DNA of 64,000 nt from NCBI GenBank assembly GCA_014925825.1, contig JACGCK010000099.1, forward strand, positions 1 through 64,000, in the 5' to 3' direction. The DNA is from Pholiota molesta. Lineage: Eukaryota; Basidiomycota; Agaricomycetes; Agaricales; Strophariaceae. Shown piece by piece: positions 53,823-64,000 of this stretch (the first letter of the stretch is position 1; every line of letters begins with the position of its first letter). The position numbers were made by a program, and so were the translations under genes. The notes beneath the pieces are model-generated. The model saw only the letters and a list, made by a program, of their open reading frames with translations, searched no databases and was not told where the DNA came from.

Positions 53823-54990
53823 AGGTAGCTGTCATCCACATACTGCGAAGCTCACGTGCACATTGTGACATCGTCCAAATTTAGAAGGCACGCGTTAATT
53901 TAGAACAAAAGCGCGTTAAACGCGCTCCCTCCCATGATAATATGATATTTAGTCAATAGGAACCATTCAATATAGAAAGACTTTCCCAGAAACGCGTCCT
54001 GCCAGGCATTTATTTAGAGACTCGATCCCTGATTGCCAAAATAAATTATTACACGTTGAGATTAAACAGATAAACTCTTCAACAACATCTAAGCTCATTC
54101 TACACCTGTCTTTGATACTCGCATAATGTCCAGGCGGAAGAGAAAGGCTACGCTTGCTCGCCAAGCTAACTTGGAAGCTGCGAGAGCATCCGTTACAGTC
54201 AAAGGTGCCCGTAGAATGTAAAAACTTCAAATGTGCACCTGGAGCGACAAGATGCTGCTGCCGACGGATGCTCTATAATCAACCGGATTTTGCAGAGGTG
54301 GAATCATTGCTCGAAACCAACTGTCGTTCCCGAGGTGTTGAAGTTGTCTGCCTTCCAAAGTTCCACTGCAAACTGAATTGGATCGAGCAATGCTGGGGAC
54401 AGGCAAAAGTGTATATCAGACTTACCCGCCATCCTCGCGCGAAGACGATCTTGTAGCCAACACGGTCAAGTCACTCCAAAGCATTCCAATTCCAATGATA
54501 AGGAAGTTTGCTATGTGATCTTGCCGGTTCAAACTTCATGGATGCCTATGATCGAGGATTAAATGGGGTACCGTGTTAGTGTACAAGCTGCATAGGCTGC
54601 ATGAAAGTACAGAGGTCATCGAGTGTTACCGGAGAACATTATGGAGTAGTTGGAGAAGCAAGGGATTGTCTAGACTATTTATTCGTTCACCCCAACGTTT
54701 GCCATCTCTTTCCGCGGAGTTTAAGCAATCTTAATCACTTCTTTGACATCCGTGTGCGTTTCCGGCGACTGATTGACATTCCGGGTGTAAGTGGCTATTC
54801 CGATAAGCACAAAATTTCTCATGAGCATAAATAATGTCCCAATAATGAATTGCTATTGAACCGATTCTTGAGCAGTACTCTAGATTCGAAGAAAATGACT
54901 ATTCTACAGAGACTTTCCTGATTTATTCTTTGCCCATGTCACAGCCAGTAACAACACGTGAGCTTCGCAGTATATGGACGACAGCTACCT
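53823..54990 (+). mobile_element. Tc1/mariner-type element (1168 bp)
   Basis: Inverted termini of about 36 bp, AGGTAGCTGTCATCCACATA on the left and the complement (TATGGACGACAGCTACCT) on the right, with GCGAAGCTCACGTG further inside both. Flanked by TA on each side (53821-53822 and 54991-54992), the duplication typical of this superfamily. It contains only a C-terminal transposase piece, so it is a deleted copy. It interrupts the 5' end of the CENP-B-like gene. Confidence 0.78.
54154..54650 (+). pseudogene. DDE transposase, C-terminal part
   Basis: The reading frames give CCCRRMLYNQPDFAEVESLL, RGVEVVCLPKFHCKLNWIEQ and CWGQAKVYIR, the typical end of the DDE_3-like domain in agaricomycete Tc1-like transposases. 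The Glu of WIEQCW is the third catalytic residue. Further on, VVQAA-type and KYRGHRVLPENIME text follows across stops. The first two catalytic Asp residues are missing. Confidence 0.7.
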
Positions 54991-54992
54991 TA

Positions 54993-56372
54993 GTATTTCA
55001 GTTGATTTGGCCAGGGGTGTGACCTGTGACCAGTTGGACACAATTTTGAAAGTGGCCAACTTCATGGTGACCTGGGACTGGCCGAAAATTCAGCCAAAAA
55101 ATTTAGCCAAAAGCTCAGATGAGTTGAAAAAAATTGGTTTACCAGCATCCGCAGGGCAAATTTTTTTTTGGAGGTCTTTCAGCCACTTTTTTGCAGTGGC
55201 CAGAACCGCTGTGACATGGGACAACCAACTGAATTGTGGCCAGGCCAAGAGGCCTGTGACCTGTGATGGCCGAATCAACCAAAATACTACAGTAGTGGGA
55301 CAATAGTGGGATGCAGATCTGTGTCTGAGTAAAATAGTCATTTGAGACAGATTTTCAGATGGCATGCAATGACAAGGCCATTTCTCCTGGTCCTTTTTCT
55401 TTTTCGGATCTGTAAAGAGCCACGGCTTGGGCCATGAGGTTGTCCTTCTGTTTTCTGGCTATTGTGTGCTTCAGCTCATTAGATTTTGTGTGGTTTACCA
55501 TGTTTCAAGTGTCACATAGCCTTAATGAGTGCGCAAAGCAAGAATAGAATGCTTATCCCAAAATGGCAAGTCGTGATATGACATGGTGAAATGCATTGAT
55601 CAAGCTCAAATTTGTGTATTTCGTCAATTGGCAATGTACTGTCCATCTATCATTGTGATAGAGGCGAATTAGATATGTGTCATACAAAGTAGTTTGAATA
55701 AGAGAGAAAGATCAAAGCAAAAATTCATCAGGATCAGCCCAGCAATATTCAAAATGTCAGTAAAATATGCTCAAAATATGCTCCTTCCTCAATATCTAAA
55801 GCCAGTCTTTGAGCCACAGACATGCAGACAATTATTAATTCGACACAGCAGTACATCTATAGTACTGTAGTGTATCTCTAAAATTTCAAAAGGTTTTACA
55901 AAGATTTGAGCTCAGAATTTGACTTTGGGTTGTTGACCAGTATGTGTCATTGATGGGTGAATAACTGTATGCACAAATTTGCTCAATATTTCTGGTGTTT
56001 CTCTGAATTACACTATAAAATTTGGTGATCTTTCAGAAAAATTTATCTAACTATTCAATTCCCTTAATGCCAGTCTACAATCTGGGACAGATATCTAGTA
56101 TTGTACTGATAAAGAGTGGGATTGGAAGAAATTACTTAATTGGTATATGATCAACTAATCATAACCAAGCTGAGAATTACAATAATTTTACAATTCTAGA
56201 GGGGATAATCAAAGTAAATCCACCTTGATACTCATATTATCAACATAAAAAGAATATCAAGTTCTCAAGACCAAATCAGTAGTGTATCTTAAAAGTTGGA
56301 GTCGATGATAGCAACTCACTAGTGTACCCCCGAAATCTAAGATAATATATATATATATAAAGTTGGAGCATC
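54993..56372. other. No gene recognised; transposon-to-host boundary
   Basis: 55000-55310 contains recurring GTGACCTGTGAC and GTGGCCA words on the plus strand, possibly part of an unclassified repeat. The rest is AT-rich without coding signal. A run of TA dinucleotides (56345-56360) lies just downstream of the BipA-like gene's stop. Confidence 0.5.
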
Positions 56373-58813
56373 CTACTTCTTCACGGTTGCTTTAGCTGTC
56401 TTGCCTCTTTTTGCTGCCTCTAGGTCTTTTTTCCTAAGCCGCACACTGGTTGGAGTGATCTCTATCAGTTCATCATCACCCATATAGGCCAGGGACTCTT
56501 CTAGACCCATAATTCTGGGACTGGCCAGTACAATCTTTTCGTCCGCGGCGGCGGCACGGATGTTGGTGAGCTGTTTTTTGATACACGGGTTCAAATAGAG
56601 GTCCGTGGTCTTGGAAGATTCACCGATGACCATGCCGGGGTATACTGTACAGTCAAAACAAGTGAGAACGAGAATGAAGCGGACGACAGCTGACACTCGT
56701 ACCTTGTGTTTGTGGATGGATGAAGAGAGTTCCACGGGCCTGAAGAGGAGCCATCGAATACCCAGAAGATTCGCCAGACGCCATCGAGATAAGCGCTCCA
56801 TTTCGGCCAGTATCGATAGCCCCTTTGTATTCCTCATAGCCTTTGAAAATATGGTTGATCGTCCTGCAAACCACAGTCAATCACGCAGAATCGGCCACAA
56901 CCTTCAACCAACGCACCCTTGTCCATGAGTATCGTTTCCAAACTCGCCGGCCATGTAGCCAATCAAACCGCGGGCAGGGACGTCCATGACGATCCGCACC
57001 CAGCCCTCCTCCGGGTCGCCGGACTCGTAGCTCTTCATATCCCCCTTGCGCATCGTCAGCTTCTGCACGACGCCGCCCGCGTACTCCTCGCGCACGACGA
57101 CCGTGCACTCCTCGATGGGCTCGAGCCAGACGCCGCGCTCCTTGCCCTCCGGGTTCTTCGCCGGGCACGGGATCATGACGGCCTTGGGGGGCCCGACGGA
57201 CAGCTCGAAGCCTTCGCGGCGGAGCGTCTCGAGCAGCACCCCGAGATGCAGGACGCCGCGCCCGCGCAGCTCGAGGGACTCGGAGGTGGGGCCCGGGAGG
57301 ACGGTCAGGGCGACGTTCGTTTCGGCTTCTTTGTAGATGCGTTCGCGGATGACCTGGGATGTCAGCTTGGTGCCTTCGCGTCCACCCAACGGGGAGTCGT
57401 TCGCGTGCACATGGATAGAGATGGTCGGGGGATCAATGGGGGTGGTCTGTACAAATTTTAGCACACACTAGACGCGAATAAAGAACGGGTTCAACATACC
57501 GGAAGTGCCTGAGGGCCTTCTGGGCCCCATCCCTCGGGATGGACAAGCGTCACGTTAACGCCGCCGCCACCACCCGTACCGTTGTTGACGCATTTCACGC
57601 CGGCAATGCTGATGATTTCTCCTGCTCCCGCAGCGTCCTTTTCCACTCTGTCGAGTCCTCTGCGGCCGAAGATCTTCTTCACCTTGCCTTCACCGACCTT
57701 TTGTCCTTCGGAGTTGAGCGCCAGTAGTGTATCACCGATACGAAGGGTGCCGGATTGGATTCGTCCGAGGTAGAGCATACCGACGTAGGGATCCGCCTCA
57801 ATTTGGACAGTTAACATCGAGAAAGGTCCCGAGCGCGAGAGATGGACGGGAGCGGGGACGTGGGACATGATGAGCTCGAATAGCGGAGTCATACTCGTAG
57901 ACGTGGGGACCAGAGACGGGTTGAGAGAACCAGAGGCGGTCGGTAATGATGGAGGATCCGGCTGAGCCCAGCCTTGCTTTGCAGAGGCGTAGAGAAGGGG
58001 GTAGTCTGCCTGTTCATCGCTGGCACCGAGAGTCGCAAAGAGGTCGAAGAGGTCGTTCTCAACCTGTACTGGACGGGACGTCGGCCTGTCGGCTTTGTTC
58101 AACACAACGAGGGGCCTAAAGCAAGTCAGTTTCAACAACGGACGGGGTATTATAGGGACTCACTTGAGACCACGCGCAAGCGCTTTGGACAACACGAATC
58201 GGGTTTGCGTCATAGGACCCTCTGTCGCGTCCACAACGAGCGCAACACCATCAACCATGCTCAGAATACGTTCCACCTCTCCTCCAAAGTCGGCATGTCC
58301 GGGAGTGTCCACAATGTTGATTAAATGGCCATTATAGTCGATGCTCGTGCATTTGGACAGAATTGTGATTCCGCGTTCGCGTTCGAGGTCATTCGAGTCC
58401 ATAAGTCGCGTAATAAACCCGTCTTCTATCTGGCTGTCCGCCGTCATGGTGGTCGAAGATGTCGAGGACGAGGTGGATGCACCCGAATACATGAGCTGCT
58501 CCGTCGCCGAAAGTTGTTTTATCGTGCCAGACTGACGTAGCAGTTGGTCGACGAGGGTCGTTTTACCATGGTCAACTGTAAGAGAACGTTAGCAATATGG
58601 CCCTTGCACACCATTGCGGACTGAGCAAACGTGAAGTCACCCACCATGGGCGATAATGGCGATATTCCGGATTCTTGAGATGGGTGAAAGCCCGCCGCTG
58701 TCGACTTGGTCGTTCAACACGTCGGCTTGTAGTTGCCGTGAAGAAGAGAAGAAGGAACGGCGCGGCACCAGAGACGCCCGACGTACGAGCGTACGTATGG
58801 ACGAGGATATCAT
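56373..58813 (-). CDS. BipA/TypA-type translational GTPase, probably mitochondrial
   Basis: Six exons on the minus strand (58645-58813, 58164-58575, 57500-58115, 56917-57446, 56703-56863, 56373-56644) join in phase to 719 codons plus stop. The N-terminus [20 protein letters not shown] is basic and Ser-rich, as in mitochondrial presequences. GTPase motifs: HVDHGKT (56-62), DTPGH (146-150) followed by ADFGGEVER, which marks BipA rather than LepA/GUF1, and NKAD (200-203). Then domain II, an EF-G-like domain with [16 protein letters not shown], domain V with RGLIGY, and the BipA-specific C-terminus. BipA binds the ribosome like EF-G and aids subunit assembly. Bacterial homologues have about 607 residues; the excess is the presequence, a Ser/Thr-rich insert near 86-104 and a Gly-rich loop. 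An upstream in-frame Met at 58870 is possible but would spoil the presequence. Confidence 0.9.
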
Positions 58814-58908
58814 GGTGCTCGCTGTCAAGTCGCTCTGCCAAAAAATTCCGTTGCAGCGGGGCGGCACCATCGGCCCGCTGTAGTGCCACCCAACGCTCGG
58901 GCATGCAT

Positions 58909-59016
58909 GGTGAGATGGCCGAGCGGTCTAAGGCGCCAGACTAAGGACCAGGGCATTCGATGCCCACCCAGGTTATCTGGTCCTCCGGGGCGCGAGTTCG
59001 AATCTCGCTCTCATCA
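58909..59016 (+). tRNA. tRNA-Leu (anticodon AAG) with 28-base intron
   Basis: Acceptor stem GGTGAGA (58909-58915) pairs with TCTCATC (59009-59015, one G-U), discriminator A at 59016. D-arm GCCGAGCGGTCTAAGGC, anticodon stem CCAGA/TCTGG (58936-58940, 58976-58980), anticodon AAG at 58943-58945, and an intron from 58947 to 58974, one base 3' of the anticodon as is canonical. The variable arm of 11 bases is followed by T-arm GCGAG-TTCGAAT-CTCGC (58992-59008). Position 34 would become inosine to read CUU and CUC codons. A T6 run at 59021-59026 is the Pol III stop. CCA is not encoded. It lies 96 bp from the start of the BipA-like gene and points away from it. Confidence 0.95.
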
Positions 59017-59246
59017 AATTTTTTGGCCATGGTTGTAGGGGATTTTCGCCTGCGGAATCGGTTTACTTTCAATGTTCAAGCTTTCAAGTGTCAAGACTCT
59101 GAATCGGATGTGAAAAACTTTGCCATGGATGGTACCAACTTTTTATATGAAGCACATCTAAAGATCCAATACATTCTAGCGAGTTATGCATTCAATTACA
59201 AAGGTATATATATTCTTTCAAATTTCACGACTTGTGCACAAAACCT

Positions 59247-60501
59247 CTACTTGCTCCTCTTGTAAATCTTGCTCAAGAAGCTCCTGAACACCTCGCGTTT
59301 CAAGCCTCCTTCAACCTCCACAATCTCATCGATCTTTTGGTTGAGCGAGCCCACGACACGCTCCTCATATTCAGCATACACCCCCCGGATGCCGAGTTCC
59401 TCAAAGAGCGCCTTGATCTTTTTCTCCTTCTCCGCGTCCTTGCGGCCGTAGTTTTCGTCCAGGATCTGGCGCTGAGCAGGTGAGGCCAGCTTGATGGCGG
59501 TGTTGACGACCCAGGAGCACTTGTTGTCCACAATATCCGTACCAATCTTGCCGATCTGCTCGGGAGTACCGGAGAAATCGAGGAAGTCGTCTTGGATCTG
59601 GAAGTACTCGCCCAGGGGAAGAAGGATGGACAGAGCGACGTCATACGGGCGGACAGTGCTCGGCGGGGAAGTGGGCACAGTGTACGTCTCGGGGATGCGC
59701 GATACGAGCAGCGCGCAGGCAACGGGGAGGTAGAAGGAATAGTACGCCGTTTTGTAGATGACGATGAGACGGTGCCTGCATAAACCGCTGTAAACGAGTG
59801 TTTGGATATGGCACGCAGGAAAAGAACACACCTCTCGAGCGAGAACTTGCTCAAGTCGACTTTATCTTCCGGGGCGGTGATAAGATCGACAAGCTGACCC
59901 ATTTCCGTCTGGTATGTCGTCTCATGGAAGACATCAAGCAGATCGGCGTAGTAGGACTCGGATCGGAAGTGGACTTTCAAGAGACGGTAGATCGCTGCCT
60001 CCAGCATGAACGAATCATTGATAGCGACCATGCCGACTTCGGGGACGCGATACCAGCATGGCTGTCCCCGGCGGGTAATCGACGCGTCCATCATGTCATC
60101 CGCGACGAGGAAATAGGCTTGCAGCTACTCATCACCCATTTAGATCGGGGACGACAAAAAGCAGCAGACAACCCACCAGCTCCACACACCAGCCAAGCAC
60201 AGCGGCTTTGAAGTACTCCTCCTCCGTCAAAGTGCGCCCTTTGAGGATCTCCACGGTATCGACAACCGACATGCCGCGGTTGAGTTTGCCTCCTGGCACA
60301 TTGTAGTTGAGATTCTAAAGATAAGATGTGAGATCGCGCGCCATGGAGCAACAGTACAGTCAGACATACACTGCGATACCACTCGACCGCCTCGGCGGGC
60401 ATACCCTCTCCGGCGAAATGCTCAATCAGCTCATCGCGGATCTTCTCAAACACTCCCTCGAACTTGGCGCGACGGGCGGCTTTGACCTCTGCAGTAGACA
60501 T
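59247..60501 (-). CDS. ERG20: Farnesyl diphosphate synthase
   Basis: Four exons (60370-60501, 60177-60314, 59832-60124, 59247-59775) join in phase to 363 codons plus stop. The enzyme condenses isopentenyl diphosphate with dimethylallyl and geranyl diphosphate to farnesyl diphosphate for sterols, ubiquinone, dolichol and prenylation. Visible motifs: [12 protein letters not shown] near 47-58, first Asp-rich motif LVADDMMD (DDMMD about 99-103), [10 protein letters not shown], and second Asp-rich motif [10 protein letters not shown] (DDFLD about 250-254). [12 protein letters not shown] follows, and the C-terminus KIYKRSK is characteristic of this enzyme. Bulky Phe-Leu/Ala residues just before DDMMD fit chain termination at C15. 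The start [11 protein letters not shown] is the first Met in frame with the family N-terminus; an upstream Met at 60582 would add 27 unusual residues. Length is close to the 350 or so usual in fungi. Confidence 0.93.
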
Positions 60502-61282
60502 GTTGGCAATGCAAGTCGGGTATAGTGGTATGTGGGAGGAAGAGGAAGAGTCTGAGAAATCCCTTTGGTATCGGATTGGCAAGATATATCACGTCCTGCA
60601 GGCCGCGTCTGGCCGTTTCCGAACTCGAAATCTGGCCACTTTGGAAAAATAAATTCCGCCGCGCGCGTAAGATTACATTTCATAGATAACCGCAAAGTAT
60701 CATCGGAGGAGAGCATTTGGCGGCTGCGTATAACGCAAGAAGGAAGTTTTTGTCCGTTGGGAGTGCCAACCTGGTGCTTGGAAATTGTTTGGAGTTGGCT
60801 TGGGATTGGGCTCTCACATGCACACATATATATGATGGAGATTTCACGAATATTATCATTGATAAGTAGTATAAAGATTTGCGCTGCTGGCCTCGAACAT
60901 ACGGAAAAGGTCATTTTCACTTTACTTAAGCCCTTAGTTCCGTGAGAGCTCTTATCAATACTGAGCCATCTTATTTAATGCGGGTCCCTCCCTAATAACA
61001 ATCCGACATTTCGAATCTCTCCGTCCAACGAACTCAAACCTGGAAGCGGCATGCCTCTAAATTGGTTGCTCATTGTACTTGCGTCCCAGGAAGAACCAAG
61101 GGGAAAGGGTATATATCGAAGGGTAAGTATAAACAGAGCTGTCTAGCCTGGGGCCAAATCTAAACCACCACGCCGAGTCAATCAAGTGAGTCGCATCCTC
61201 TGATAACAGTGTCGAGAATCCAGCCATCCCTAAATCCGATCGCCCACACGAAGGAAGCTCAGCAAACTCGAAAACCGGTCTC
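60502..61282. other. Intergenic region between farnesyl diphosphate synthase and Nbs1
   Basis: Holds the promoter of the farnesyl diphosphate synthase gene and the 3' flank of the Nbs1 gene, both on the minus strand. I see no conserved box I would defend. Small open frames in both directions are not convincing. Confidence 0.5.
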
Positions 61283-64000
61283 CTAGTGTTTCCCTTTTCG
61301 TCCTTTAAACCCTTTGAACACTATACCATCATCCGAATCGTCATCGATGATCACAGGCTTCGCCACCTTGGCTTTCGACTTTGAGGAACGAGTTGGCCGT
61401 TTAGGCGATGGATCTCGCTGAGCAGTGGATCGCAAAGTAGATGATTCATCCGGGTCCACATCCTGCACTCGCTCTTCCTGCTCTTCTTCCTCTATGATCT
61501 GGACATCGTCGTCAGAATCCAAAAACAGCGCAGACACGGGCTTCGCCGCCTGCTTGGATCGGGTTGCAGCCCTTTTCGGCGCAGCAGATCCTTTTCTAGA
61601 CGGCGGTTGTCGGGATTGTCGTGGGACTGGCTGTGAGTTGAAGTCGTCGTCATCAAGGACGGCGCGGCTTCGAGGTTGCGTTTCAAAGTCATCCTGAGAG
61701 TCCAATATGGCGCCATTTGCTTGGGACTGTGCTTGGCTGCCGAAGACGGTATTCTGCGTTTGACCAGGTGCTTGAGAATTGCCATTTTTCCAATATGCTA
61801 GAACAAGGCGCGAACTATGTCAACGAAACAAATCAAGTAGAACAGATGCAAATTACCTGAGCCCATCCCATAATCATTTTCGTCACTAGGATAAACGTCC
61901 ACTTTAGCTCGCGAAATACCAGTGCCTTTCTAAGAACCCGTGATAGTTATTAGAATACTCTGTCTCGTCTGGTAAACCAACAAAATACCTTTTTGAATTT
62001 CTTGAAATTCGGCTTTTCGCCCCAAGATTGATTAGGCGGAGGCTTTTGATGAAGATCCTTCCTATACAGATCCATTTCGACAATCGTCATAAAATTACCT
62101 CGCAAACCCGAATCATCTCCAAACTCAGCCAACACCCCCCACTCCTCTTCTGGCTCACGACGCGTCTCAATTTCGGGCTTGGATATCTTGAGCTGATTAA
62201 ACTCCCGATCGAATACATCCTCGGCCTTCTTGCCGCGTTTCGTAGACGCTATCGCTTTCAGAAAAGCGGCGTCCGTGTCCGGTTTACCAGTGGGGGCGCC
62301 CTGATTCTTCGTGCTCGGTGCAAGGGTGGAAGGCGGTTTAGTGGTGGGTTGCGGGGCTGCAGCGTGATCCCTTTCGACAGCATTTACATCTTCGATAGCT
62401 CGCCTTTTCGACGGCTGGGCGGCCGTGGGCGCGAGTGTAGGCTCAGCGTCTTCCATCTCCACATCCTCCGTCAAAGAATCCAATCTTCGCTTCTGGACCC
62501 GTTGGCTCTCAGGCATGCGAACGCCCGACTGTGTCCCTTCCTCTTCTTCCTCTTCCCGGAATGCAGCCGGACTCGAGGCATCTATTCTTCGTAATGTCTG
62601 GGACAGTGCATCACTTTGCGTTTGGCTCGCTGGAGCCAAAGAGTCATACTCCGCTCCGTCCGGATGGCTTGCATCAAAAAGGGCTTTGAACTTCTTGAGA
62701 GGCGGTTCTTCTTCCATCGTTTCCGCGATGCCAGATAACATAGAGCTCGCTTGATCCTCCGGAGCCGCAACTCCCACTCTCCTTTTCAGCCTCGTAGAAC
62801 GTGCAGGTGTCGGTGCCTTGATCAACTGGTAAGAAAAGACTAGGGAACAGTGATACGTCATCGCGCACCGTAGAATTATAGCCCTCGCGCGGAGGTGTTG
62901 CATTCCTTGGCGGCAGATCGGGAACAGCGTCAATGACAGAAGACGGATCGTCTAAGCCCGTTATAATAGGAGGGCCTGTGATAACACGCCGAATCAACTG
63001 GATGGGCATGAATAAACTATATCGCTCATGAGCAGTGACGGGTGTCTTACTCTTCGAGGCCGAGACGGAGCCGGCTCATCCACCTTTTCTGGTTCAACAG
63101 TCGGCGGTTGGGAAGGTTCACGCGAAACAGAACGCGCTACTCGACGAACAAGGCGAGTGGGGCGACGAGATGCTTGGCTTTCCGATTCTTCCGGGGTGAT
63201 CGAAGGCTCATCCGATATGGAGTTGGGAACAACATCGGGAAGCGGCGACAAAATCCGAGCTACATGTATCTCGTCAATATGCAAAGAGTTAAACTGCGGT
63301 AATAACGATAGACTTACATGAGCCTGCGTTACTGTCTGCATCAGTGGAAACCGAAGGAAATAGCAAATCAATATTGGCTTCCAGCACCGCTTGAACCACT
63401 TGCGATGGAGGTAGAATTTCAAGGTTGAAGCTAAATGTCTCTAGATTAAACTGACGCCTCAAATAGAGGAACGAATTGCTAACACACCTCTTAGCTTCAG
63501 AAATGTATTCCCGCCAACTTTGTTCTCCCACCGCTGCCTGCATCAAGTCGGCATCCGCCACCACGACAACTTTCTTGCCCTCCTTCGCATGCCCTCGAGT
63601 CAAAGTCCGGTGGAACTTCGTCACGCCTGAATGGATGTCAAAGTTCTCGAATGCTCCTTCACCCCGTCGAATGGCCTCTTGGAGTTCGCTGTCCGATTCC
63701 CTGATCTTCTCACGCAAGCAAACGAATCGACATGAACTGAAGAAGTTCACTCTCGCCTCGTTCGCTTCCCAAACGCCGAACTTCTTATGTGAAGGCAGTA
63801 GGGAAGGCGAGAATGCCGGCCTATACTTGCTTTCGGATGGTAAAATGAAATGTTGCTCTAGGGAAATCCCATCCGCATCTTTGTCATTCACAGGAATACT
63901 GCCGAGTCGTATAACCTCTTGTAACCATTCCGGTTTCACGAAACGCGTCAACGAAAGCAGAGACGTGGCCGTTGACAGATTGGCGACATAGTGAGATATG
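61283..64000 (-). CDS. Nbs1 (nibrin) homologue of the Mre11-Rad50-Nbs1 complex, 5' end outside window
   Basis: Seven exons on the minus strand (63488-64000 and beyond, 63318-63430, 63051-63259, 62869-62997, 61989-62825, 61857-61929, 61283-61797) join in phase. The first visible exon encodes a BRCT-type region (YVANLSTATSLLSL then TRFVKPEWLQEVIRLG) with a second fold-like part containing DADLMQA. The middle is long, charged and probably disordered. NFKKFKK at the end of the large exon matches the Mre11-binding motif of Nbs1 proteins. The C-terminus has acidic runs (DSDDDVQIIEEEEQEE) and ends FKGFKGRKGKH. Nbs1 recruits the complex and checkpoint kinases to double-strand breaks in the nucleus. 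The expected N-terminal FHA domain lies beyond 64000. No lesion seen. Confidence 0.85.

Noticed and set aside
53630..53839. MDDSYL as start of the CENP-B-like gene
   Set aside because: The same text occurs inverted at 54974; it belongs to the inverted terminus of the Tc1/mariner element fused to the gene.
56373..58813. LepA/GUF1 elongation factor 4
   Set aside because: The text after the DTPGH motif (ADFGGEVER) and the [10 protein letters not shown]-loop are those of BipA/TypA, and LepA-specific C-terminal motifs are absent.

Overview
The window reads as nuclear DNA of a filamentous basidiomycete, most likely an Agaricomycete. The host genes at the right end carry many GT-AG introns of about 45-70 bp, a tRNA-Leu gene has an intron one base 3' of its anticodon, and the mobile elements (KDZ-type DNA transposons with CxC5/CxC6-like proteins, DIRS-like retroelements, copia elements primed by a half tRNA-iMet) are types known from that group. 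Species cannot be named from the sequence alone. Roughly 1-55,000 is a nested transposon graveyard; 56,373-64,000 is compact host sequence.

Layout. 1-4,796: unassigned sequence, copia LTR scraps, a decayed relic of mitochondrial NAD(P) transhydrogenase, and a 1.6-kb KDZ-type MITE (3031-4622) with a perfect 8-bp target duplication. 4797-23,511: two copia copies head to head (minus 4797-9788, plus 9789-23,511). Both carry the same internally deleted KDZ derivative, and the plus copy is split inside reverse transcriptase by a two-gene KDZ element (14,521-22,254). 23,512-26,690: fragments of further copia copies. 26,960-37,038: a DIRS-like retroelement broken into pieces by Helitron-like insertions (29,269-33,494 and 33,654-36,909); the first holds a hAT MITE that itself holds a gag-only LTR element. 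37,039-50,519: a second KDZ element, in reverse orientation, containing two more Helitron-like copies and three hAT MITEs. About 51,000-53,820: a decayed transposon gene with a CENP-B-like helix-turn-helix, cut by another hAT MITE. 53,823-54,990: a Tc1/mariner element. 55,000-56,372: no gene seen.

Host genes at the right end, all but the tRNA on the minus strand: a mitochondrial BipA/TypA-type translational GTPase, tRNA-Leu(AAG), farnesyl diphosphate synthase (isoprenoid and sterol pathway), and Nbs1 (Mre11-Rad50-Nbs1 double-strand-break complex), whose N-terminus lies beyond base 64,000. They do not form a functional cluster.

The most interesting signals: (i) the long arrays of palindromic CCAGTGGT-type units are not a separate satellite but the subterminal repeats of KDZ elements, proved by terminal inverted repeats and 8-bp duplications; (ii) both KDZ elements share an unusual module upstream of their genes, a strand-asymmetric GC-rich block of about 1.1-1.3 kb followed by an outward-facing tRNA-like sequence; (iii) a family with a long subterminal hairpin inserts between A and T with no target duplication, shown by exact restoration of a reverse transcriptase reading frame; (iv) the same hAT MITE entered the same target twice, one base apart and in opposite orientation.
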